From assembly GCA_028698395.1 (NCBI GenBank), contig JAQVDG010000049.1, forward strand, positions 1-9,673: a stretch of DNA of 9,673 nt. The letters are read 5' to 3'. A program made the translations under genes and the position numbers. Below are positions 1 to 5,817 of the stretch, piece after piece. Positions within the stretch are counted from its first letter, which is position 1. Every line of letters starts with the position of its first letter. Under the pieces are notes generated by a model. The model ran no database searches and was not told the origin of the DNA. It was given only the letters and a program-made list of their open reading frames with translations. Source of the DNA: Weeksellaceae bacterium. Lineage in GTDB: Bacteria > Bacteroidota > Bacteroidia > Flavobacteriales > Weeksellaceae.

Positions 1-127
1 TAACACACGCCTATGTCCATTGGCGGGCTGGCGTGCATTCCGGCGGTTTTGCTCCCGCATTCACTTTGTCGTTCCACGACAGCGAACGCTCCCGCAAACC
101 GCCAAATGCCCATAGCCTCGGTCGTTA
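1..127 (+). repeat. attC-like cassette site 1 (class I interior)
   Basis: The window opens on TAACACACGCCTATG, the invariant left block of the repeat. The right block CCCATAGCCTCGGTC runs into GTTA at 124-127. The interior can fold: TGTCGT pairs with ACGACA around a short loop, and GGCGGTTT pairs with AAACCGCC. Unlike the other sites the loop-closing pair is T-A rather than C-G, a compensated change. The bases after GTTA are CCAGC, so this core reads GTTACCAGC. Its 5' flank lies outside the window. It acts as the left boundary of cassette A. Whether it is a functional recombination site is inferred. Confidence 0.8.
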
Positions 128-202
128 CCAGCAAGCCGAAAAAAAAAAGACAAGACCATAATATCTGACAAGTGATTTCTCAAAAACTGAACTGCCAAAA
201 TC

Positions 203-277
203 ATGACAACTATAGAATTTGTTGAAAAGTTTTACCAACAGAAGTACTCTTTTTCGAAAAAAACTCACTACATTTGA
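203..277 (+). CDS. Possible 24-residue peptide or gene remnant upstream of the C gene
   Basis: An ATG at 203 opens a 24-codon frame reading MTTIEFVEKFYQQKY and ending at TGA 275-277, inside the promoter and operator of the next gene. The composition is protein-like, rich in aromatic and charged residues, and resembles the start of a longer protein. It may be a truncated gene start or a chance frame. I see no convincing promoter or ribosome binding site before it. The rest of the stretch from 128 to 268 holds a poly-A tract and nothing else I can identify. Confidence 0.2.
   Translation: MTTIEFVEKFYQQKYSFSKKTHYI
269..276 (+). promoter_or_regulatory. Bacteroidota-type -7 element for the RM module
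   Basis: TACATTTG matches the Bacteroidota primary sigma -7 consensus TAnnTTTG exactly. It lies 39 bases before the ATG of the regulator and would start transcription near 283. No good TTTG is seen at the expected -33 distance, only a T-run at 250-254. A single such element is weak evidence in AT-rich DNA, but this one overlaps a perfect palindrome directly before a C-protein gene, which strengthens the call. Confidence 0.5.
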
Positions 278-290
278 CAAATATTGTCAA
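274..290. promoter_or_regulatory. Palindromic operator (C-box-like) overlapping the promoter
   Basis: TTGACAA at 274-280 and TTGTCAA at 284-290 form a perfect 7+3+7 inverted repeat. It overlaps the end of the -7 element and covers the predicted transcription start. It sits 25 bases before the ATG of an XRE-family regulator in a restriction-modification module. C proteins are known to bind such dyads to time endonuclease expression after entry into a new host. The position over the start site suggests repression by the C protein; this direction is inferred. Confidence 0.6.
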
Positions 291-315
291 ACGGAATTTT
301 TACAGCGAAAAAACA

Positions 316-615
316 ATGACTACAGGTGAATTAATTAGAGAGAAAAGAGAACAAAAAGGATTTTTATTGCGTGACATTTCAACTCAGATTGGTGTTGACA
401 CCGCAATATTAAGCAAAATTGAGAGAGGAGAAAGAAGAGCCACAAAAGAACAGATTTTAAAATTGGCTGACATTCTCGAAATTGAGAGAAGCTTGATATT
501 GACCCAATATCTGAGTGAAAAAATTTTATACGAAATACAAAATGAAGATTTCGGAATTGAAGCATTGAAAGTCGCAGAGCAAACAATTAAATATGGTGGA
601 CCAAACAACAAATAA
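316..615 (+). CDS. XRE-family controller (C) protein of the RM module
   Basis: This is a 99-residue DNA-binding protein of the XRE/Cro type and the probable controller of the restriction-modification genes behind it. The helix-turn-helix fills roughly residues 5-55 (LIREKREQKG, then IGVDTAILSKIERGER, then ILKLADIL), with the recognition helix around TAILSKIERG. A charged tail of about 40 residues follows. The length is normal for C proteins (about 80-100 residues). I chose ATG 316 because the longer frame from TTG 274 would run through the operator. The stop TAA at 613-615 is one base from the ATG of the methyltransferase, so the two are probably translationally coupled. The regulator assignment is firm; the exact target is inferred from the palindrome at 274-290. 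Confidence 0.85.
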   Translation: MTTGELIREKREQKGFLLRDISTQIGVDTAILSKIERGERRATKEQILKLADILEIERSLILTQYLSEKILYEIQNEDFGIEALKVAEQTIKYGGPNNK

Positions 616-616
616 A

Positions 617-2194
617 ATGTCAGAATATTTATCAATAAGTGAAGCAAGTGTATGGGCTTCAGACTATTTAGAAAAGAATGTTACAACCTCTAACATTTCT
701 TACCTTATCCAGTATGGACGTATTACCAAAATAGGGGAAAATGGTTCAACGTTAATTGCCAAAGAAGAATTGATTAATTATTATAAAAGTCAAAAGAAGA
801 CCAAACAAGAATCCTGGAAAGACGAGTTGGGAGAAGACCTTAATTGGACTTTATCTTTTGACCAATATAAAGAATCAGAAACAACAAAACATGTACATAG
901 ACTTCACCCTTACAAAGGAAAGTTTATACCTCAATTGGTTGAGTATTTCCTCGACAATCATACTGACAAGTTTAAAAAAGAAGTCTATTTTAAAGAAGGA
1001 GACATTGTACTCGACCCATTTTCTGGAAGCGGAACAACAATGGTTCAAGCCTGTGAATTAGGAATACATGCAGTTGGTGTGGATGTTTCTGCTTTTAATT
1101 CATTAATTGGCAATTGTAAGGTTACTCACTATGACATAAAGGATGTTCAAACTGAGATAAACAGAATTACAAAATCTCTAAAGTCATTTTTAGAAAACTC
1201 TCACACAGTTGATTTTGAGACAAGGCTTTTACAAGAACTTAACGTATTTAATACTAAATATTTTCCTGTCCCTGACTACAAATACAAGGTTCACAGAAAA
1301 GAAATAAATGAAAAGGAATACGGGAAAGAGAAAGAATTAGAGTTTTTGCCAGTTTTCAATCAATTAGTTGAAGAATACAAAATTAAATTACGTCAGGACA
1401 AAGAAGATACTTTTCTTGATAAATGGTACTCAAATCATATCCGAGAAGAAATCCAATTCGTATTTGATGAGATTAAAAAGATACAAAATCAATACACAAA
1501 AAGAATTGTAAGTGTAATTCTAAGTCGTACAATCAGAAGTTGCAGGGCTACAACTCACGCAGATTTAGCCACGCTTTTAGAACCAGTAACTACAACCTAT
1601 TATTGCGGAAAACATGGAAAGATATGTAAGCCATTGTTTTCTATTCTAAAATGGTGGGAAAGTTATTCAAAAGATACCATTAAGCGATTAGCTGAATATG
1701 ACCGTTTAAGAAAACCTACTTATCATTCTTGTTTGACAGGTGACAGCAGAACAATAGATATTGTTGAAGCTTTGAGAAAGAAGAATCCCGAATTTGCAGA
1801 CTTGATTTCAAGACAAAAAATCAAAGGAATTTTTTCTTCTCCTCCTTATGTAGGATTAATAGATTATCACGAACAACACGCTTATGCTTATGATTTGTTT
1901 GGTTTTGAAAGAAAAGATGAATTAGAAATTGGGCCACTTTTCAAAGGACAAGGAAAAGAAGCAAAACAAAGTTATGTACAAGGAATAAGCGACGTGCTGA
2001 ATAATGCAAAAAAATACTTAGTTGATGACTTTGATATTTTCCTTGTTGCTAACGACAAATACAATATGTACCCAACTATTGCCGAAAATGCCGGAATGCA
2101 GATTGTTAATCAATATAAAAGACCTGTTCTAAACAGAACAGAAAAAGACAAAAGTGCATATTCAGAAATAATTTTTCATTTAAAAAAGAAATAA
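617..2194 (+). CDS. Type II DNA methyltransferase (TdeIII/MjaII-like), N4C/N6A class
   Basis: This is a 525-residue DNA methyltransferase that would protect host DNA from the endonuclease encoded next. Residues 1-60 form a helix-turn-helix-like segment (LSISEASVWASDYL, then TSNISYLIQYGRI) that may bind DNA or regulate the operon. An HPYKGKFIPQL segment (motif X region) precedes motif I, DPFSGSGTT, at residues 133-141, which binds S-adenosylmethionine. The catalytic motif IV, SPPY, is at 408-411. SPPY rather than DPPY suggests N4-cytosine methylation. Motif I before a long central region and then motif IV gives an alpha-like order. Residues 330-337 carry Cys-x2-His-x3-Cys (CGKHGKIC), a possible metal site in the target-recognition region. 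An alternative in-frame ATG at 593 would overlap the C gene by 23 bases. I prefer 617 because it follows the C stop (TAAaATG). Confidence 0.85.
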   Translation: MSEYLSISEASVWASDYLEKNVTTSNISYLIQYGRITKIGENGSTLIAKEELINYYKSQKKTKQESWKDELGEDLNWTLSFDQYKESETTKHVHRLHPYKGKFIPQLVEYFLDNHTDKFKKEVYFKEGDIVLDPFSGSGTTMVQACELGIHAVGVDVSAFNSLIGNCKVTHYDIKDVQTEINRITKSLKSFLENSHTVDFETRLLQELNVFNTKYFPVPDYKYKVHRKEINEKEYGKEKELEFLPVFNQLVEEYKIKLRQDKEDTFLDKWYSNHIREEIQFVFDEIKKIQNQYTKRIVSVILSRTIRSCRATTHADLATLLEPVTTTYYCGKHGKICKPLFSILKWWESYSKDTIKRLAEYDRLRKPTYHSCLTGDSRTIDIVEALRKKNPEFADLISRQKIKGIFSSPPYVGLIDYHEQHAYAYDLFGFERKDELEIGPLFKGQGKEAKQSYVQGISDVLNNAKKYLVDDFDIFLVANDKYNMYPTIAENAGMQIVNQYKRPVLNRTEKDKSAYSEIIFHLKKK

Positions 2195-2229
2195 GACAAA
2201 TAATACTCATTTACAAAATAATCTAACAC

Positions 2230-3285
2230 ATGGCACTTTCATTAAACCAAAAAGAGAGAATATCAATAGAAGTTATAAAAACCCTAGTATCAAGATTTGA
2301 AAGTTTTCCTGAAGATGCTTCAAATAATAGAAATGCTCCATTTCATGATGCATTTTTAAAAGCATTTTCAGATAAATTGGAAGGAAAAGTAACTGACACA
2401 CCATTTTTCATAAGTTTAAGTAGTTGGTTGCAGGGATTAAATACTACATTAGGTCAAACTTTTTTTGAAAATGTCGCTCACATTTTATCTAATGGAGAAA
2501 AAAGAGAATATACTTCAAAAAAGATTGGAAATAAACCAATTACACAAACTCAAAGAAATCACATTTCTCAAATAATTGCCGATTTAAGCAACTCTACGTC
2601 AACACCTAATCTTGTATCAGAAAATGCACTTCTGTTTACTAATTATTCAACGCCAGAAATAAATGCAATGGATTTTTCAGCAGATGTATTTTACGAAGAT
2701 GCAGATAGCGTAACTGCTATAGAGTTGAAATCAGTAAAGCCAAATTCTGGTGAAATGAAAGGAGAGAAACTGAAAATTTTAGAAGGTAAGGCTGCATTAT
2801 ATAAAATGTTCCCGGGAAAAAATATAAATTTCTATATTGGTTTCCCCTTCGACCCAACTGTTAATCCTTCAGTTGAATCAGTAACCAGTTATAATAAAAC
2901 AAGGTTTCTTGGCTCAATTATCAATATGAATAAATTTTTTGCTCCAAATGAGACTCTAGTAGCAAATGAATTATGGGATTTTTTATCCGGTCAAGAAAAC
3001 ACTATGGAAGAAATTCTTGAAATAATAAATATAATTTCTACCACAGCTTTTATTGACAAGTTTAAATTACTGGTTGATGAGAGTCAGAAAGATACCCAGG
3101 AATATCTTGATTTGCTTGTAGAATGGAATTTACATTCTGAAATTGAATTAAATACAAACCGGACAATTATTTTAGAGAACATAGAAGGAAATGCTCCGCT
3201 AACTAGAATTTTCAACAAAAAAAGCTTTGATGTAAAAGGTAGTTTTAATTGGGATAAATATTTTGCATTGAAAAATATTTTTTAA
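2230..3285 (+). CDS. TdeIII/MjaII-family type II restriction endonuclease
   Basis: This 351-residue protein resembles the TdeIII/MjaII endonuclease family, whose characterised members I recall cutting GGNCC; specificity here is inferred only from family resemblance. The N-terminal part (SRFESFPEDASNNRNAPFHDAFLKAF, split by conserved Phe and Asp residues) and the WLQGLNTTLGQTFFENVAHIL region are typical. A PD-(D/E)XK-type nuclease core is visible: Asp152 in SADVFYED, then Glu165-Leu-Lys167 in AIELKS. The gene begins 35 bases after the methyltransferase stop with no promoter between, so it is probably cotranscribed from the operator-controlled promoter. No frameshift is seen. A complete enzyme next to a complete methyltransferase suggests an active system. 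Confidence 0.8.
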   Translation: MALSLNQKERISIEVIKTLVSRFESFPEDASNNRNAPFHDAFLKAFSDKLEGKVTDTPFFISLSSWLQGLNTTLGQTFFENVAHILSNGEKREYTSKKIGNKPITQTQRNHISQIIADLSNSTSTPNLVSENALLFTNYSTPEINAMDFSADVFYEDADSVTAIELKSVKPNSGEMKGEKLKILEGKAALYKMFPGKNINFYIGFPFDPTVNPSVESVTSYNKTRFLGSIINMNKFFAPNETLVANELWDFLSGQENTMEEILEIINIISTTAFIDKFKLLVDESQKDTQEYLDLLVEWNLHSEIELNTNRTIILENIEGNAPLTRIFNKKSFDVKGSFNWDKYFALKNIF

Positions 3286-3319
3286 TATTCAATTATTGCT
3301 AATCGCCCAAAAAGCAAAA

Positions 3320-3371
3320 AAAAGCCACAGCAAGTTGGTGGAAATATTTTAATTGTCTTGCAGTGGCTTTT
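3320..3371. terminator. Terminator-like hairpin after the RM operon
   Basis: AAAAGCCACAGCAAG (3320-3334) pairs with CTTGCAGTGGCTTTT (3357-3371) with one A-A mismatch, leaving a 22-base loop. Outside it AAAAAGC (3310-3316) faces GCTTTTT further right. It lies about 35 bases after the endonuclease stop and has T-rich DNA on its right side and A-rich DNA on its left, so it could stop transcripts from either side. Confidence 0.6.
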
Positions 3372-3399
3372 ATAGCTTTTTGATAATAGGCAGAGCGGT

Positions 3400-3471
3400 C
3401 ACAGTACATTGTTTTTTTAGCTCATTTAGACAGTTGAAGTGCGTTTTGAAAGAAAAAAACAATGCACTGTG
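3400..3471. repeat. 72-bp near-perfect inverted repeat
   Basis: CACAGTACATTGTTTTTTT (3400-3418) and AAAAAAACAATGCACTGTG (3453-3471) are inverted copies with 18 of 19 positions paired. The 34-base loop is unrelated to the arms. It follows the terminator-like hairpin by about 30 bases, in DNA without a gene. It could be a second terminator, the ends of a minute mobile element, or part of a small RNA. The rest of the stretch 3472-3633 shows no gene; frames there run into site 2. Confidence 0.5.
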
Positions 3472-3638
3472 GAGTGTTTATTGTTTTAGTTTTGTGCGTT
3501 AAGACAAGCATATCGGTTATATTCCGGTTGGCTGACAAGAAATGACAAGAAACAAAACAGACTTATTGCGCTGATAAACAGAAAATTAAAACGACTTAAA
3601 ATTAATGACGACATTATGATGACTGAACGGCCAGCTGG

Positions 3639-3764
3639 TAACACACGCCTATGGTCACAGGCTGGCTGACGTGCACTTAGCAGGTTTTGCGCCCGCATTC
3701 ACTTTGTCGCTGTGCGACAGCGAATACGCCCGCAAACCGCCCGTGCCCATAGCCTCGGTCGTTA
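3639..3764 (+). repeat. attC-like cassette site 2 (class I interior)
   Basis: It begins TAACACACGCCTATG and ends CCCATAGCCTCGGTCGTTA. CTATG pairs with CATAG, and just inside, ATGG-CAC faces GTG-CCAT with one unpaired base per side. The core hairpin pairs TGTCGC with GCGACA around TGT and shows the TT bulge on the left arm. The outer flanks do not match each other: GCTGG before TAAC and GCGGG after GTTA. Each instead matches the far end of its own cassette (A and B). It separates cassettes A and B. Confidence 0.85.
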
Positions 3765-3854
3765 GCGGGCATAGTTGAAAAGGAAAAAAGAGACAGATTT
3801 GTATTGAAAAATCTTTGAGGAACTGTCCTTTTTATTTCACATAGACAGACAATT

Positions 3855-3862
3855 TACATTTG
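3855..3862 (+). promoter_or_regulatory. -7 promoter-like element in cassette B
   Basis: TACATTTG fits TAnnTTTG exactly and lies about 95 bases inside the cassette, where cassette promoters would be expected. It would start transcription near 3869, yet no protein gene follows. No clear -33 TTTG is visible. Exact matches to this motif are expected a few times by chance in a window of this composition. Confidence 0.3.
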
Positions 3863-4132
3863 ACAGACTTTCGACTTCAGACAACTTTAGCGGGCGGACA
3901 ATTCCTCGCAGATTTTCGAAGGAAGAAAATAGACTTTTTAGCTTTGGAACTATGACCACTAAAGACCGAATTGGTGAATCCGGATTTGTCAGAGTTTCCG
4001 GGTTAGCCGGCTGAAAGTGGTTTTCGGAGAGAGAAAAGACATATTCTACTTGTTTCGACTGACTTTTCGCTATTGCGGGCTGAAAATGCATTCAGACAGC
4101 GAGAAAAGAAAAAAACAAAAGATAAAAATCTC

Positions 4133-4177
4133 CCCGACAACCCGAAAGAAGAGAAAACCCGTTTCGGGCTTGTCGGG
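4133..4177. repeat. 15-bp stem hairpin in cassette B
   Basis: CCCGACAACCCGAAA (4133-4147) pairs with TTTCGGG-C-TTGTCGGG (4162-4177), with a single bulged C and a 14-base loop. On the minus strand the stem is followed by an ATTTTTATC-like T-rich run, so it could be a terminator for transcripts from the right. On the plus strand no T-run follows, which favours a structural RNA element there. A second, smaller stem (ACACTC/GAGTGT) lies at 4275-4293. Confidence 0.5.
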
Positions 4178-4450
4178 AGAAAGGTTTACAGGAAAGTTTT
4201 TTCGACTTTTGATTTGTTCGTTTTTGACAGAGTTTTCGAGAACGAGACAAGAAATTCACAAAACATGCTCTGAAACACTCATTTTGAGAGTGTGAATCTT
4301 AAAAATTATCCGTTAATTTGTGACAGCTTTGAGAGAAAACTCAGGGTAGGAGAGAGTGAGACCTTTTTCGGACTTGAAAACTTCGGTTTGAGAGAGTTTC
4401 TGCAAAATTCAGGGGCTGAAAACTAAACGGACAGAAAAACTACGACCCGC

Positions 4451-4577
4451 TAACACACGCCTATGCGCTTTGGGCGGCTAATGTGCTTCTGGCAGTCTTT
4501 GCGCCCGCATTTCCTTTGTCGCTATTGCGACAAGAAATTCGCCCGCAGCCCGCCCAAGCCCATAGCCTCGGTCGTTA
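4451..4577 (+). repeat. attC-like cassette site 3 (class II interior)
   Basis: The invariant blocks TAACACACGCCTATG and CCCATAGCCTCGGTCGTTA enclose the second interior type. CTT-GGGCGG on the left arm pairs with CCGCCCAAG on the right, leaving one extra T on the left. TTTC and TTGTCGC pair with GCGACAA and GAAA, leaving a two-base CT bulge on the left. Outside, CCCGCTAAC (4446-4454) pairs with both GTTAGCGGG of site 2 (far end of cassette B) and its own GTTAGCGGG. It separates cassettes B and C. Confidence 0.85.
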
Positions 4578-4621
4578 GCGGGCAGTGAAAAAAAATAAAT
4601 ACCGTTGTTTCAAAAATGAAT

Positions 4622-4629
4622 TATCTTTG
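4622..4629 (+). promoter_or_regulatory. -7 promoter-like element of the cassette C gene
   Basis: TATCTTTG matches TAnnTTTG and lies 18 bases before the preferred ATG at 4648, which implies a leader of about 12 bases. A TTG at 4605-4607 is nearer than the normal -33 spacing. If right, the cassette brings its own promoter and does not depend on read-through. Confidence 0.4.
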
Positions 4630-4647
4630 CATAAAACAATAGATATT

Positions 4648-5679
4648 ATGACGAAAATTAATAGATTCAACAACGAATTTTATTCTAAAATATCAGAAAT
4701 TCTACAGTTTGCTAGAAACAAAGTTATACAGACCGTTAACACAACAATGGTAGAAACTTATTTTGAGATAGGTCGACTAATAATTGAAGAAGAACAAAGC
4801 GGAAGTGAACGGGCTGAATATGGAAAACAAATATTAAAAGAACTTTCCTTGAAATTAACAAGCGAATTTGGTTTGGGTTTCTCGGTGACTAATTTGCAGC
4901 AAATGAAGAATTTCTATAATATTTATGGAAAACAACAGACAGTGTCTGCTAAATCTAACCCGAATGAGTTACCCAGTTTCAAATTAAGTTGGTCACACTA
5001 TCTAAAACTAATGAGAATTGAGGATGAGCTTGAAAGAAAATTCTATGAAATTGAATGTGCGAAAAACAATTGGAGTCTTCGGGAATTACAAAGACAATAT
5101 GATAGTGCATTATATACGAGACTGGCTTTGAGTCGGAATAAAGAAGGTATCAAAAAATTATCGGAACAAGGATTGGTAATTGAAAAACCACAGGATGCGA
5201 TTAAAGACCCTTATGTACTCGAATTTATTGGATTACCCGAGAAATCAGAATATTCTGAAAACGATTTAGAACAAAAACTAATCGACAAGTTAGAGCATTT
5301 TCTGTTAGAATTAGGAACTGGTTTTGCATTTATTGCTCGACAAAAAAGAATTTCATTCGACGAAAAGAATTTCAGAATAGACTTAGTTTTTTACAATCGA
5401 ATTTTGAAATCATTTGTACTTATCGACTTGAAGATTGGTGAATTAAAACACCAGGATATCGGTCAAATGCAAATGTACGTCAACTATTACGATAGAGAAG
5501 TGCGACTTGCAGATGAAAATAAAACAATTGGACTTATTTTATGTCAGGACAAAAGTGAAGCAGTAGTTCAATATACACTTCCTGAAAACAACGAACAGAT
5601 TTTTGCGAGTAAATATCAAACAGTTTTACCAAGTAAAGAAATGCTTATTGAATTGATTGAAAATCAGAACGAAAAATAA
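4648..5679 (+). CDS. DUF1016/YhcG-family PD-(D/E)XK nuclease
   Basis: This 343-residue protein belongs to the DUF1016 (YhcG-like) family, which pairs an N-terminal helical domain with a C-terminal PD-(D/E)XK nuclease fold. The N-terminal part shows the family signatures FEIGRLIIEEEQ, YGKQILKELS and FSVTNLQQMKNFY (about residues 35-90), then LSWSHYLKLMRI and WSLRELQRQYDSALYTRL. The nuclease core carries FRIDLVFYNR with Asp245 and VLIDLK with Asp260 and Lys262, then GQMQMYVNYYD. The active-site residues look intact. Members are often found near restriction systems and in defence islands, and the precise substrate is not settled. I chose ATG 4648 over GTG 4585 because the longer frame starts inside the conserved cassette end and upstream of the promoter element. 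It is the only gene of its cassette. Confidence 0.85.
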   Translation: MTKINRFNNEFYSKISEILQFARNKVIQTVNTTMVETYFEIGRLIIEEEQSGSERAEYGKQILKELSLKLTSEFGLGFSVTNLQQMKNFYNIYGKQQTVSAKSNPNELPSFKLSWSHYLKLMRIEDELERKFYEIECAKNNWSLRELQRQYDSALYTRLALSRNKEGIKKLSEQGLVIEKPQDAIKDPYVLEFIGLPEKSEYSENDLEQKLIDKLEHFLLELGTGFAFIARQKRISFDEKNFRIDLVFYNRILKSFVLIDLKIGELKHQDIGQMQMYVNYYDREVRLADENKTIGLILCQDKSEAVVQYTLPENNEQIFASKYQTVLPSKEMLIELIENQNEK

Positions 5680-5691
5680 TCACCGACCCGC

Positions 5692-5817
5692 TAACACACG
5701 CCTATGTTCACAGGCTGGCTGACGTGCACTTTGCAGGTTTTGCGCCCGCATTCGCCTTGTCGCTGTGCGACAGCGAATGCTCCCGCAAATCGCCCGTGCC
5801 CATAGCCTCGGGCGTTA
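5692..5817 (+). repeat. attC-like cassette site 4 (class I interior)
   Basis: The invariant ends are present, with GGGC in place of GGTC just before GTTA. Its central hairpin is the best paired of the class: CATTCGC and TGTCGC pair with GCGACA and GCGAATG, interrupted only by the CT bulge on the left arm. The outer arms differ by one base (CCCGCTAAC before, GTTAGCGGT after), and each base agrees with the other end of its own cassette. It separates cassettes C and D. Confidence 0.85.

Larger units (their letters stand above)
125..3761 (+). mobile_element. Cassette A: restriction-modification cassette
   Basis: This unit is bounded by the G^TTA points of sites 1 and 2. It holds a regulator, a DNA methyltransferase and a restriction endonuclease, plus about 350 bases of structured non-coding DNA. 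Its first nine bases counted from G124 (GTTACCAGC) are the exact reverse complement of GCTGGTAAC at 3634-3642. Site 2 does not match itself at these bases: its own right side reads GTTAGCGGG. The terminal match is therefore a property of the cassette, as expected for a unit that circularises. At 3.6 kb it is large for a cassette. Excision has not been shown; the cut position is taken by analogy with integrons. Confidence 0.6.
3762..4574 (+). mobile_element. Cassette B: cassette without a recognisable protein gene
   Basis: An 813-base unit between sites 2 and 3. Its start GTTAGCGGG (3761-3769) is the reverse complement of CCCGCTAAC (4446-4454). The match goes on outward: AACTACGA before the right arm against CATAGTT after the left, allowing one extra A and one T/C change. 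I find no convincing protein gene from 3771 to 4440. The frames present are short, begin with GTG or lie on the minus strand, and have low-complexity Arg/Lys-rich or Ser-rich products. The DNA has a perfect -7 element at 3855-3862 and a strong hairpin at 4133-4177. It may encode an RNA or be a decayed gene. Confidence 0.55.
4575..5814 (+). mobile_element. Cassette C: DUF1016/YhcG-type nuclease cassette
   Basis: A compact 1240-base unit with one gene. Its start GTTAGCGGG (4574-4582) is the reverse complement of CCCGCTAAC (5687-5695). The match extends with CACCGA on the right against CAGTG on the left, again allowing one extra A. The coding frame ends 12 bases before TAAC of site 4 and starts about 73 bases inside the cassette, behind its own -7 element. 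The tight packing of a single gene against the site is typical of integron cassettes. Confidence 0.6.

Noticed and set aside
124..130. Calling the sites canonical attC sites of a known integron class
   Set aside because: The cores GTTAGCG and GTTACCA do not fit GTTRRRY, and no integrase or attI is in the window. I therefore use attC-like only.
274..315. The TTG start at 274 for the C protein
   Set aside because: It would place the operator and transcription start inside the coding region and add 14 residues before the helix-turn-helix with no family support.
858..1061. A 67-residue + strand frame inside the methyltransferase
   Set aside because: It is an out-of-frame shadow of the methyltransferase, which has clear motifs I and IV in its own frame.
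3486..3698. A 70-residue minus-strand frame entering site 2
   Set aside because: Its N-terminal third is the reverse translation of the repeat, and the rest lies in non-coding DNA with strong inverted repeats upstream. No promoter or family resemblance.
3837..4295. Short frames on both strands of cassette B (84, 92 and 66 residues)
   Set aside because: They overlap one another, have low-complexity Lys/Arg- or Ser-rich products, and the longest + frame starts with GTG. None looks like a protein family.
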